From an uncultured Flavobacteriaceae bacterium (GTDB lineage Bacteria > Bacteroidota > Bacteroidia > Flavobacteriales > Flavobacteriaceae): a DNA stretch of 64,000 bases. Each line of letters opens with the position of its first letter. Position 1 is the stretch's first letter. Shown here piece by piece: positions 52,805-60,764 of the stretch. Below the pieces are notes generated by a model that was not told the DNA's origin, did no database searches, and was given only the letters and a program-made list of their open reading frames with translations. The DNA is taken from contig CANLVG010000007.1 in the NCBI GenBank assembly GCA_947494565.1, positions 248,001 to 312,000 on the forward strand. The letters are read 5' to 3'. The translations under genes and the position numbers were made by a program.

Positions 52805-52832
52805 AAAAAAAACCGAGGATAGTACCTCGGTT
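52805..52832 (-). terminator. Terminator of Kelch lipoprotein 2 (CCGAGG family)
   Basis: AACCGAGG/CCTCGGTT arms with a six-base loop and a T run; nine bases from promoter E. Confidence 0.8.
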
Positions 52833-52853
52833 CCTTATGATATTCAAAATGTG

Positions 52854-54185
52854 CTAGTCAATACGCCAAATATCATTTGCGACTTGATTGCGATTCCCAC
52901 CAATAATATAGAGCCGGTCATTATGGTTTACACTTGTATTGCCCGATTTGATAGGATAGTTACGCTGTTGTACGGCTTTCTTCCAATTGGTGCCGTTATC
53001 GGTAAACCAAAGTTCCTCATAGGTGAGCCCTCCAGTTACATACAATCGTTCATTATGAACTATGGCATCACTATAAAAACCTATTTGGAATGGTGGGTTT
53101 TCGGTAACAATACTCCAGTCTAAAGCGTCGACGCTGCTACGTATGATACTAGTTTTGGTTTCACTGAATGGAGATCCCTCAAAGGCGATAAGTTGTCCTT
53201 GAAATGATACTATTTTCATTCCATATTTTTGATTGAAGCCATGGTTTTCAGTGATGAGCGTCCAGTTTTTTCCATCTGCTGAATTCCAAACGTGCCGTTC
53301 CGTAGTCAAATCACCGATAGATCCGTCATAGGCGGCAAATCGCCATATTTTTCCATCTCGAACGAACATAGTGGTATGACTTTGCCCCAAAAAGGGAGTG
53401 TTGTTCCAAATACGATTATTTTCTTCTTGTATCCAGTTGATACCATCCTCAGAAGACCAAATATATTGATTCATAGAAGTATCGCTCGTACCACTGTACA
53501 TCCATAGTTTGCCTTGAAATACCACGACTGCAGCAGATTTTCTTGGGCCGAAAGCAGCGTTATTGGTTTCCATATTCCAACTGACCCCGTCAGAGGAAGA
53601 CCATACCTCTGCAAGAGGCTCGCCGGCTTCATTTTCCCCACCGAGTAAAAAGATCTTATCGCGAAACGATATAAGAGCGGCATTTTTGCGTTTGGAGAAA
53701 GGTGCGCTTTCAGTTAGTTGTGTTATCGTATTGTATTCTGTAATGAAGGAGAATGTTTCCGAGGCCTTCAAAGCTCCTTTTTCGTCTACGGCATCTACGC
53801 GCCATTGGTAATTCTGGCCTTTCTCCAAAGGTGTTTCGAGTAAAAAGTCCGTAGTGGTTATATTGTTGGCAATGGAAGTAAGGGGCTGTCCGTTGCGGCC
53901 TAGATATACATTGTAGGTGATGGCATCCGATTCTAGGTCGGTAGCTTCTTGCCAACTGAACATGGAGGTCAGCGCCACTAGTTCATCGCCATTCTCAGGG
54001 AGCGTTAAGAGCGGGGCTGAAGGTTCGGTATTGACCGATTCGAACTCCTCTTCCTTCTCAGGTGTCACGCTTTTTTCGGGTAGTATCGGTACGGGGTCCT
54101 CTTTCTTGCATTGCGTTGTGAGTAATACACCCACGATTAAACCTAATCGGAACAGCTGTTTCAAATTGATTATACACGTTTCCAT
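52854..54185 (-). CDS. Kelch-type lipoprotein 2 with fibronectin type III domain
   Basis: 443 residues. SPII-like signal (LGLIVGVLLTTQC), an acidic linker with many Glu and Pro, a fibronectin type III domain (about 53-145, PSAPLLTLPENGDEL...YNVYLG...YQWRVDAVD) and then a Kelch-type propeller (about 155-443) with FRDKIFLLGG, FQGKLWMYSG, VHNERLYVTGG and HNDRLYIIGG strands. The propeller blades resemble those of Kelch lipoprotein 1. Has promoter F and its own terminator, so it is transcribed alone. Binding partner unknown. Confidence 0.85.
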   Translation of the reverse strand: METCIINLKQLFRLGLIVGVLLTTQCKKEDPVPILPEKSVTPEKEEEFESVNTEPSAPLLTLPENGDELVALTSMFSWQEATDLESDAITYNVYLGRNGQPLTSIANNITTTDFLLETPLEKGQNYQWRVDAVDEKGALKASETFSFITEYNTITQLTESAPFSKRKNAALISFRDKIFLLGGENEAGEPLAEVWSSSDGVSWNMETNNAAFGPRKSAAVVVFQGKLWMYSGTSDTSMNQYIWSSEDGINWIQEENNRIWNNTPFLGQSHTTMFVRDGKIWRFAAYDGSIGDLTTERHVWNSADGKNWTLITENHGFNQKYGMKIVSFQGQLIAFEGSPFSETKTSIIRSSVDALDWSIVTENPPFQIGFYSDAIVHNERLYVTGGLTYEELWFTDNGTNWKKAVQQRNYPIKSGNTSVNHNDRLYIIGGNRNQVANDIWRID

Positions 54186-54206
54186 AAAATTTGTTTTTAA
54201 AGTTTC

Positions 54207-54238
54207 TTCTTTATGGATCGGTTTTATGAAAGGTTAAC
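54207..54238 (-). promoter_or_regulatory. ECF-type promoter F (GTTAACC-N15-CATAAAGA)
   Basis: Minus strand GTTAACC (54238-54232), 15 bases, then CCATAAAGAA (54216-54207), 22 bases before Kelch lipoprotein 2. Confidence 0.7.
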
Positions 54239-54246
54239 ATCAAAAC

Positions 54247-54278
54247 GGATAAACCGAGGTGCCCACCTCGGTTTATCC
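54247..54278 (-). terminator. Terminator of the 54.3 kb lipoprotein operon (CCGAGG family)
   Basis: Fifteen-base perfect arms GGATAAACCGAGGTG/CACCTCGGTTTATCC with hardly any loop; nine bases from promoter F. T run is weak, so it may also act on incoming transcription from the other side. Confidence 0.72.
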
Positions 54279-54303
54279 TATACGTCATAAAGCAAAAATG
54301 AGA

Positions 54304-54852
54304 TTAAAACCTTATGATTTCAGTATTGTGATTACCCGAATAGATGTTAAGTGATTTGAACAATGTATTCTCCATGGCGGAAGCCCCACCAAAATCCTTT
54401 ACCATAAAATTGAACGCATGACTTATGTTTTCGCCATTTGGTCTGATTGAAGCTGTGAGGATCATTCCTGTCTGTGGATTTGAACGGTTTCCATACCAAT
54501 TTATGGACGTGCTCAACCCACTGGAACGTGTGGTCCATGGGCTTGGTATACTGGTCTCGAATTCTACATAATCGGTGGCGTATTGCCATTGTATATGTTT
54601 GACGCCCCCTAGATCTGCCCCACTAAAAGTGATATTGTATCGGGCATCTTCCCTAAGGTTGAGTTGAAAACTATCAAAGTCCGTATCCTCATCGAAGGTT
54701 TGGTCGAATCCGTCTCCTTGGATTTGAAATCGAAATGTAGGTGGTTCAGTGTCGACATCCGGAATTTCGGTATCGCAGGCCTGCAATAGCACTGCTGCAA
54801 TAAGAAATAGTGTGGTTGCGCGGAGGATGCTGAATTTGTCTTTGTTCTTCAT
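54304..54852 (-). CDS. Hypothetical lipoprotein
   Basis: 182 residues. SPII signal (FLIAAVLLQAC). All-beta mature part: FRFQIQGDGFDQTFDEDTDF, YNITFSGADLGGVKHIQW, MILTASIRPNGENISHAFN and the end NHNTEIIRF. No family recognised; it reads like an Ig or CBM-type sandwich. No GTTAACC site of its own; it probably shares promoter H with the two small genes upstream (55108 and 54951), with no terminator between. Real gene by signal peptide and codon use. Confidence 0.72.
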   Translation of the reverse strand: MKNKDKFSILRATTLFLIAAVLLQACDTEIPDVDTEPPTFRFQIQGDGFDQTFDEDTDFDSFQLNLREDARYNITFSGADLGGVKHIQWQYATDYVEFETSIPSPWTTRSSGLSTSINWYGNRSNPQTGMILTASIRPNGENISHAFNFMVKDFGGASAMENTLFKSLNIYSGNHNTEIIRF

Positions 54853-54950
54853 TTGTTCTAAGATTTAAAAGTTAATTGTGTACGTACTAAATTTCTATTG
54901 TGTTGAACCTGACTGTGGTCAGAGAAACACTATTCCAGCTCGGTGCCAGG

Positions 54951-55088
54951 TCATTGTTCGGATATGGCAAGGAAGGGGGTCCGTCTATTTTTTAGCTTTC
55001 TGATATGCCTTTCTTTGATTTCCTGCCCATAGGTAAACGCGCTTAAAAGAATTAGGCTACAGGTGAAATATTTTTTAAAGTGCATCAT
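54951..55088 (-). CDS. Very small secreted peptide or truncated gene
   Basis: 45 codons from ATG 55088 (or 55085) to TGA 54951. The start codes for a proper signal peptide (HFKKYFTCSLILLSAFTYGQE), followed by only about 25 mostly basic residues (KERHIRKLKNRR). It sits between two genes of the same direction, 19 bases after the upstream stop. It may be a real basic peptide or a gene that lost its body. No family recognised. Confidence 0.4.
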   Translation of the reverse strand: MMHFKKYFTCSLILLSAFTYGQEIKERHIRKLKNRRTPFLAISEQ

Positions 55089-55107
55089 AATCTGCTTTTA
55101 TCTGGTA

Positions 55108-55470
55108 TTAATTTTCAATATCGTTTTGACTCTTTTCCATGGCCTCTTGTAGTTTCTGACTAAAAGCGATACCCAATGAATCTTTCTTTTTGGGGTCCAA
55201 ACTCATGTCGTATAGGTTGTATTGGTCTCGAAGCTCCTTTTTCATTTCGGGATCCATCTCGATTTGGTCCAATAGCTGTAGATAGTTGGTAGCCCCGCCG
55301 AAGGGGTTGTCAGCACCCATGCCCCCTAGTTCGAACACTTGACCAAATATTTTGGTCTGTTCGTCCAAGAGATTCATTTGTTTGGTGCTATCCAAGCTCT
55401 CGCTATTGTTCGTTTGTGCATTAGTGACCCCGATGAGACACAAAAGGGTTAAGGTGAGCATTGTTTTCAT
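55108..55470 (-). CDS. Hypothetical secreted helical protein
   Basis: 120 residues from ATG 55470, which gives a signal peptide (MLTLTLLCLIGVTNAQ); the open frame upstream overlaps promoter H and is excluded. The mature part is mainly helical and charged: DSTKQMNLLDEQTKIF, a short glycine-rich GGMGADNPFGG, then DPEMKKELRDQYNLYDM and a C-terminal KLQEAMEKSQND. No family recognised. First gene of the operon under promoter H. Facing the sigma factor gene across 240 bases. Confidence 0.7.
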   Translation of the reverse strand: MKTMLTLTLLCLIGVTNAQTNNSESLDSTKQMNLLDEQTKIFGQVFELGGMGADNPFGGATNYLQLLDQIEMDPEMKKELRDQYNLYDMSLDPKKKDSLGIAFSQKLQEAMEKSQNDIEN

Positions 55471-55491
55471 AATCAAAATTTTTAAGGTTTC

Positions 55492-55522
55492 CTTTTTATG
55501 ACAGCTCCCAAAAAAGGTTAAC
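55492..55522 (-). promoter_or_regulatory. ECF-type promoter H (GTTAACC-N14-CATAAAAA)
   Basis: Minus strand GTTAACC (55522-55516), 14 bases, then TCATAAAAAG (55501-55492), 22 bases before the helical protein gene. Divergent partner of promoter I of the sigma gene. Confidence 0.75.
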
Positions 55523-55680
55523 AAGGCGTCAGGTTTTTTTAGGAAAGGGACGTATTTAAAGAAGATTTACTTAAAATAATTGTGGTGGTATTCGTCCTAC
55601 AAAGCCTTGTGGTGTATGATGTGGGAGGCTCTAAGCGAACCGGTTTTTTCTAAAAAATCGCTACTTTCGCTATTCAAGGT

Positions 55681-55710
55681 GTTAACCTTTCGAATCTCCT
55701 TTCATCAAAG
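55681..55710 (+). promoter_or_regulatory. ECF-type promoter I, at the sigma gene itself
   Basis: Plus strand GTTAACC (55681-55687), 14 bases, TCATCAAAG (55702-55710). The -10 half runs into the GTG (55710) that opens the sigma reading frame. Suggests autoregulation with a leaderless or later start. Confidence 0.65.
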
Positions 55711-56276
55711 TGCAAGAATCAAGTAGAACCAACACACTGGAAGAACTGCGGCAAGGCTCTGAATTGGCCTTTAAGCAGATCTATGAGCAAAACAGGGATA
55801 AGTTTCTGAATTTTGCCCGTAGGTATCACTTATCCGATGAAGAAAATATAGACATATACCAAGATGCCTATATTATTTTTCACGATAATGTAATGAGTGG
55901 TAAGATCAAAGAATTGACCAGTAGTATTTCTACCTATCTCTTCAGCATTGGTAAATATTTAATCTTTGATAGGATGCGAAAGAATAAAAAAACCGTGAAT
56001 AGTGAATACAATCTAGACATTGTACGTGACGATGAATCCGTCATCGAGACACTTGACTTTGATACTGGTGAACTTACCCCGGAACAAACGCTTTTGAGAA
56101 AGCACTTTGCAACGCTGGGGAAGCAATGTCAAGAACTCCTTACCTTATTTTACTATCGTGGCTATACGATAAGAGAAATAATGGAAGCCGTAGACTATAA
56201 CAGTGAAAATGTCGTCAAGGCTGCAAAATCACGATGCATGAAAACATTGAGAGAACGAATTCAGGCAAAGGTATAG
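55710..56276 (+). CDS. ECF-type RNA polymerase sigma factor
   Basis: 188 residues from GTG 55710. Region 2 (about 20-90): AFKQIYEQNRDKFLNFARRY, ENIDIYQDAYIIFHDNV and YLFSIGKYLIFDRMRKNK. Region 4 (about 125-185): LGKQCQELLTLFYYRGYTIREIMEAVDYNSENVVKAAKSRCMKTL. No extra domain. GTG overlaps promoter I, so translation may begin at CTG 55737 or TTG 55764 in frame, or the message is leaderless. The probable anti-sigma gene starts three bases after its stop. Candidate reader of the eight GTTAACC promoters in this window. Confidence 0.92.
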   Translation: MQESSRTNTLEELRQGSELAFKQIYEQNRDKFLNFARRYHLSDEENIDIYQDAYIIFHDNVMSGKIKELTSSISTYLFSIGKYLIFDRMRKNKKTVNSEYNLDIVRDDESVIETLDFDTGELTPEQTLLRKHFATLGKQCQELLTLFYYRGYTIREIMEAVDYNSENVVKAAKSRCMKTLRERIQAKV

Positions 56277-56278
56277 GT

Positions 56279-57007
56279 ATGGATAAGGAGCTTTTACTTT
56301 ATAACTACTTTTCGAATCAGCTTACTGCAGAGCAAGAAAGAGCGTTCAATGACCTGCTGGATACGGACGCTGATTTCAAAGCCCAGTTTCTATTTGAAAA
56401 AGATCTGCAACAGGCGATTCGAAAGAAGGAAAACCAAGAGCTGAAGTCTAAATTGCAGGGTTTTGAGAAGAATATCCAAGCGAAATCAGCTGTTCCGAGG
56501 ACCAATGCGCGTTTTCGACCTTGGTCCGTGGCTGCGTCTATTACCATGTTGATCGCTATTGGATGGTTTGCCTACACTTCACTGTTGGGTACGAGCAATC
56601 AAGACCTTTACGATGCCTATTTTGAGCCTTATCCGAATACGGTGTACACTATTACAAGAAGTGATGGAAACCAAACCCTTGAAAGAGCGGCTTTTGTTGC
56701 CTATGAATCACAAGATGATGATAGGGCAGCCGAACTTTTTTTAGAGGCCGGGGCGACCATAGCGCATGGCAATTTCTATTTGGCACAAGTATTATTGCGT
56801 CTTAATAGGAACGAGGAGGCCATCGAATTGCTTGCTCAAAGTATTCTTGAAGATAGTACATTTGAGGCGGAGGCAAATTGGTATCTCGCCTTGGCCTACC
56901 TGAAGGAAAACGATACAGAGAGTGCTACAGAAGTATTGGAGCGCCAAGTGTCGCAATATGATTTCAAAAAGGTAAAGGCCCAAGAGTTACTGGATTCGCT
57001 GCGATAG
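56279..57007 (+). CDS. Membrane-spanning TPR protein, probable anti-sigma factor
   Basis: 242 residues from ATG 56279, two bases after the sigma stop (an earlier frame start at 56234 overlaps sigma and is less likely). Residues 1-75, before the membrane: MDKELLLYNYFSNQLTAEQERAF then acidic/helical, the place and look of a cytoplasmic sigma-binding part (DFKAQFLFEKDLQQAIR). One membrane helix at about 81-100. Outside, about 105-242, TPR-like helices (AERAAFVAYESQDDDRAAELFLEAG, FEAEANWYLALAYLKENDTESA). No zinc-binding HxxxCxxC anti-sigma motif. Its 3' end overlaps the convergent CHAT gene by 21 bases. Anti-sigma role is inferred from position and topology. Confidence 0.75.
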   Translation: MDKELLLYNYFSNQLTAEQERAFNDLLDTDADFKAQFLFEKDLQQAIRKKENQELKSKLQGFEKNIQAKSAVPRTNARFRPWSVAASITMLIAIGWFAYTSLLGTSNQDLYDAYFEPYPNTVYTITRSDGNQTLERAAFVAYESQDDDRAAELFLEAGATIAHGNFYLAQVLLRLNRNEEAIELLAQSILEDSTFEAEANWYLALAYLKENDTESATEVLERQVSQYDFKKVKAQELLDSLR

Positions 57008-59833
57008 GTACTTTTTCCTTAAAAATAATACCCCACTAATAAGGGCGATGAAAAGAAGAATACCCCATTGCACAAACTGGGCCGAACTTCCGGGGCTCAG
57101 CGCTGAGGTATTTCCTGAAATGACAAATCCTGACCAATAGTAAGGATGTGCCAAGGCGTTTTCTCGATTTGCTTGCAAGAAATCGACTTTCGCCTTTTTC
57201 AATGCAGTGTTCTTGGTATCTCCGGCTGCTAGGTTTTTGTAGAATGCATCCATAATAGTAGCGGTAGATGCATCATTGATTTTCCAAAGGGTACTTGTTA
57301 TACTGGCCGCACCACTGTAAAAGAAACCTCGGGCCAAGCTAAGAAAACCCTCCCCCTTTTTAAGTTCGCCAACCCCGGTTTCACAGGCGCTAAGGGTTAC
57401 TAGGTTTGACTGCAATTGAAGATTGTACAAATCCTTGACATAGAGCAGATTGTTCTGGCCGGGAGTGCTTGAGAATGCCAAGTATGAAAACTCAGGTGCA
57501 TTGTCATCGAACACCGCATGGGTGGCCAAATGCAAGGTGCTGAAATCCTCTAGTTGATGGGCAAAATTTCGAAGTGTTGCCGCTTCATCGACATATGATG
57601 TGCCATTGAATGAAGAAAGAATCTGTTTGACTTCCCTTTTATTATGCGGTAGGGGCAATAGCGTATTGCGATCCGGATTGACATCGGTCAGCTCTCCAGA
57701 GAATGTAGGGGCAAAGGCAAGAAGATCACCCTGCATTCGTTTTCGATTCGTAAGTTGCTCGTACAGGGTTGCCGAGTTGACATAGCTGATGTCATACTCC
57801 TCCATCAGATAAAATAATCCTTCATTCGTCATATTCAAGGCTCCGAAAGGAATATAATTAAGAAGGCCGTCAGGAATAATAATCAGTTTCCTTTTTTTCT
57901 TGGAATCCAGTAATGGGGCGATGAGTTGCTGAAATAGTCGATTCGAAATTCGACCTAGTTCCGCAATATCGGAATGCGGGTCTACCATCAGGGCATAGGT
58001 ATTTTTGACCGTCCTTTCGAGCTCGGCATTCAGGGCTATCCGATGAATGCGTTTTTCGTTATGAGTTATTGCAATGGCAAATAGGGCATCATTTCCATAG
58101 AAATAGGAAATCAGTTGTTCATCGGGTTCCAACAGTTCTTGTGTTTGATAGAGCGAACGGCTCTCCGTATTGTATTTGAGATCATAGTAATCTTTGTAGT
58201 GGTTTTCAATACTGTCAATTAGTCTTCGATGCGATTCCTTCAGTTCAAAAAGCCGGTCCTTCAGAGCATTTTTGTCCTCTTTGGAATTGATGACTTTCTT
58301 CTCATTGAATGTGATTTCGGATTTCAATTGGAGCTCAAGTTGCAACAATGCTTCCGGCACATTGGCAAATTGGGTCGCCTTAGCACTTAATAGTGCTTCC
58401 AAAAGCAAAATGGACTTGCTTTTTTCCGCATAGTCGAATGCCAGGTCGATGTATTTTTCGCCACCTGGGCCTTGGGCCAATGTATAGGCCGTAGTTAATC
58501 CATTTTCAAAAAGCGTAAAGGCCTCATTGATCAAGTCGAGTTTGTCGACGTTGTTCTTGAATGAGGGCTTCAGTAAATCAAGAGTACTAAGCCCTTGGTC
58601 TACCGCACCTAACAGTTCATTGTTATCCGGAAAGGTGTTTGATAGGGCACTTAGGGCTTTGACCTTTCCACAAAATAGTGAGAATAGGATGTTTTTTCGC
58701 TTGGCCATCGAAGGGATTGGGTTTACTGTCTTTTGGTCTGATCCGGATTCTGCCGCGAGTTCCGCAAGCCCACTTCGGTAACTGTGAAGAGCATTTTCAG
58801 GTTCATTTCGTGTTAGGTATAGGTCACCAATTCGTTTTTGCACGTTGGGGCGATTGTTCTTCAAAGTCGTACTCAAGGCGTCTTGGAATAGGGATAACGC
58901 TTTGTCATAAGCTTTTTCCTTGACTAGAATTTCCCCTCGCGCTGAAAGAAACCGGTCTTCGAATGGATCATCCTTGGCTTTGAAGACTTCTGTTTTTTCC
59001 AAATAGTAGTAGGCACTGTCAATTTGATCAAGATCTTTGAACACTTTAGCGACCAATAGTCCGGTTGTGACCAAACTATTTCTATTTCGGTCACTGAAGT
59101 TCTTTTCCAGAAAATTCAGGGAGTTGATCCAAAGGGTTTTTGCCTTTTCGAAATCCTTCTGGGCGTAGAGCGAATTGGCATACAGATTGTAGATTTTATG
59201 AAGTCCCTCTTGATCATCCGGCAGGGACTGTTTATAGAGACGGATATTTTTTTCATAATATTCATTGGCTACCTGATAGCGACTTTGCTGTACATTCATT
59301 TGGGCAATGAAATTGTAACACTGTGACAGCAGCTCAATATCATCTTCATGTAGGGGTGTACCACTCGCCAAAAGATGCTTTGCTATTCCATCAAAATATA
59401 CCTCGGCCCTTGCATAATCCTGGAGCTTGTGATAATAATTACCTTTATTGAAATTCAAGTAATTTTTTTGAAAATCCCCTTTATCGTGAAGGGTGTCAAG
59501 CACATGGGCATATTGTTCAATGAGAATTTCGGTACGCGCTATCGTCGATTTGATTTTTTCCAGATCGTAAAAGTACCCTGCGGAAAAGCAGACGTAGTTT
59601 AAATTGTCTATGGCGGTAGGTGCGTTCTGATGATCCAGTGCCAATTGAACAATACGATCGAAATAATGGTAGGTAGAATCCTTGTCCGAATAGAAGTGTG
59701 TATAGGCCTTGTCCTCAAGCAGAACCAGCTCCTGCTCGTACGTCTGTCCTTGACAAATTTGAACCGCCCATAAACAGAGGGAAAAACAAATGCAAACGAA
59801 TCTTAGCAAAATCTTATTTTTACGATATCCCAA
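56987..59833 (-). CDS. TPR-CHAT caspase-like protease, probably periplasmic and membrane anchored
   Basis: 948 residues. Signal peptide (residues 1-30, ends CQGQ), many TPR helices (about 40-500), a helical link and a CHAT domain (about 620-905). CHAT catalytic pair is intact: HLATHAVF (His772) and LSACETGVGE (Cys817), followed by GEGFLSLARGFFYSGA. A membrane helix (about 922-940) and a basic tail end it. So TPR and protease parts should be outside the cytoplasm. CHAT proteases cleave specific partner proteins after activation through their TPRs. Convergent with and overlapping the anti-sigma gene by 21 bases. Target protein unknown; the anti-sigma periplasmic TPR is the natural candidate. 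Confidence 0.85.
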   Translation of the reverse strand: MGYRKNKILLRFVCICFSLCLWAVQICQGQTYEQELVLLEDKAYTHFYSDKDSTYHYFDRIVQLALDHQNAPTAIDNLNYVCFSAGYFYDLEKIKSTIARTEILIEQYAHVLDTLHDKGDFQKNYLNFNKGNYYHKLQDYARAEVYFDGIAKHLLASGTPLHEDDIELLSQCYNFIAQMNVQQSRYQVANEYYEKNIRLYKQSLPDDQEGLHKIYNLYANSLYAQKDFEKAKTLWINSLNFLEKNFSDRNRNSLVTTGLLVAKVFKDLDQIDSAYYYLEKTEVFKAKDDPFEDRFLSARGEILVKEKAYDKALSLFQDALSTTLKNNRPNVQKRIGDLYLTRNEPENALHSYRSGLAELAAESGSDQKTVNPIPSMAKRKNILFSLFCGKVKALSALSNTFPDNNELLGAVDQGLSTLDLLKPSFKNNVDKLDLINEAFTLFENGLTTAYTLAQGPGGEKYIDLAFDYAEKSKSILLLEALLSAKATQFANVPEALLQLELQLKSEITFNEKKVINSKEDKNALKDRLFELKESHRRLIDSIENHYKDYYDLKYNTESRSLYQTQELLEPDEQLISYFYGNDALFAIAITHNEKRIHRIALNAELERTVKNTYALMVDPHSDIAELGRISNRLFQQLIAPLLDSKKKRKLIIIPDGLLNYIPFGALNMTNEGLFYLMEEYDISYVNSATLYEQLTNRKRMQGDLLAFAPTFSGELTDVNPDRNTLLPLPHNKREVKQILSSFNGTSYVDEAATLRNFAHQLEDFSTLHLATHAVFDDNAPEFSYLAFSSTPGQNNLLYVKDLYNLQLQSNLVTLSACETGVGELKKGEGFLSLARGFFYSGAASITSTLWKINDASTATIMDAFYKNLAAGDTKNTALKKAKVDFLQANRENALAHPYYWSGFVISGNTSALSPGSSAQFVQWGILLFIALISGVLFLRKKYLSQRIQ

Positions 59834-59959
59834 ATAAATCTCCCTCTAGTATGCGCGAGCACTCGCAAAGCGTCACCTAGATCCATACCCCAAAAACGTA
59901 TCTATGAGGTCATGCTCGGACCACTTACGGTTTGCCACTAAAATAAACCATTAACATGG

Positions 59960-59990
59960 AAACCAGCCTTGTAAGAGGGCTGGTTTTTTA
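59960..59990. terminator. Terminator hairpin (AACCAGCC/GGCTGGTT)
   Basis: Perfect eight-base arms around a loop of about nine bases, with TTTTTT on the plus strand side and weaker T run on the minus strand. It follows the minus-strand lipoprotein gene at 60018; on the plus strand no gene ends here. Confidence 0.65.
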
Positions 59991-60017
59991 GTTGTATTAT
60001 GGCACTTCGTATGGGTT

Positions 60018-60647
60018 TTACTGACCTCCAATATCCGAGTTGACCACAAAGCTGGTTATCTCATTGTCCGAAATTGCCTTTTCTTTGATTTGAACCGTGA
60101 TTTCCCCTTGATAGCCTTCTCCTTCATAAAGGAAAACAACATAGTCCAAAAGGTTTCCTGCACGCCCTACCGATTCTGGGCTTCCTTGGCTGCTACCTAA
60201 AAACCCTCCATTCGCATCAAAAATGACCAACTCGTAGAATTCTAGTCCCGTGGGAATAGCGATGTATTGAATGCCGGGCCAATCACAGTTCCCATTTTTA
60301 GGGCAGGGGCCAGGTAGGGGAGGTCTTCTTCTATAGACCGCTTCACGTAAGCCGGCAATTTCGATGAGCTCATTTGATAATGCCAATCGATTGGCCTTTG
60401 CCGTATCCAGTTTTTCTTGGGTTTCTTCGGTACCCTGTCCAGCATCGATGATAGCATCTAATTCCTTGATCTCATCGTTGAGTTTCTCCACTTCTATTTC
60501 ATAGAACGTTGTCTTGAAGTCATCCGAATAAAAGTAATTGGATTCCGTCAAGACGAGGTCCTTGTCATCGGGATGTCCATAATGATCTTTGATACACGAA
60601 ACGACGCTCAAGGATAAGAGGGCAACTAAAAGTACTTTGATTTTCAT
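60018..60647 (-). CDS. Hypothetical lipoprotein with coiled coil
   Basis: 209 residues. Lipobox (LSVVSC). A coiled-coil region (about 50-100, EIEVEKLNDEIKELDAIIDAG...) then a proline/cysteine hinge (RRRPPLPGPCPKNGNC), and a C-terminal beta domain (IQYIAIPTGLEFYELVIFDANG). No family recognised. It lies between the CHAT gene and the DUF3108-like/OmpA pair, same direction, and has its own terminator. No GTTAACC site. Confidence 0.72.
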   Translation of the reverse strand: MKIKVLLVALLSLSVVSCIKDHYGHPDDKDLVLTESNYFYSDDFKTTFYEIEVEKLNDEIKELDAIIDAGQGTEETQEKLDTAKANRLALSNELIEIAGLREAVYRRRPPLPGPCPKNGNCDWPGIQYIAIPTGLEFYELVIFDANGGFLGSSQGSPESVGRAGNLLDYVVFLYEGEGYQGEITVQIKEKAISDNEITSFVVNSDIGGQ

Positions 60648-60764
60648 TGTGAGGAATTTTAGTGGTTATATTATTATAAGAATTACTTTAAAAGTGACAT
60701 AGTGTTGGCTAAAATGGAATAACTCCTACTTGGAAACAGCGTTTCATATAAGGAGGGTAGATAC

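Noticed and set aside
55681-59833. CRISPR type III-E system
   Set aside because: The CHAT/sigma likeness is to the accessory arm only; there is no repeat array, gRAMP effector or Cas gene in the window.
59834-59990. Possible RNA gene before the plus-strand terminator
   Set aside because: No tRNA, tmRNA or other known fold could be drawn; the terminator can be explained by the minus-strand lipoprotein gene.
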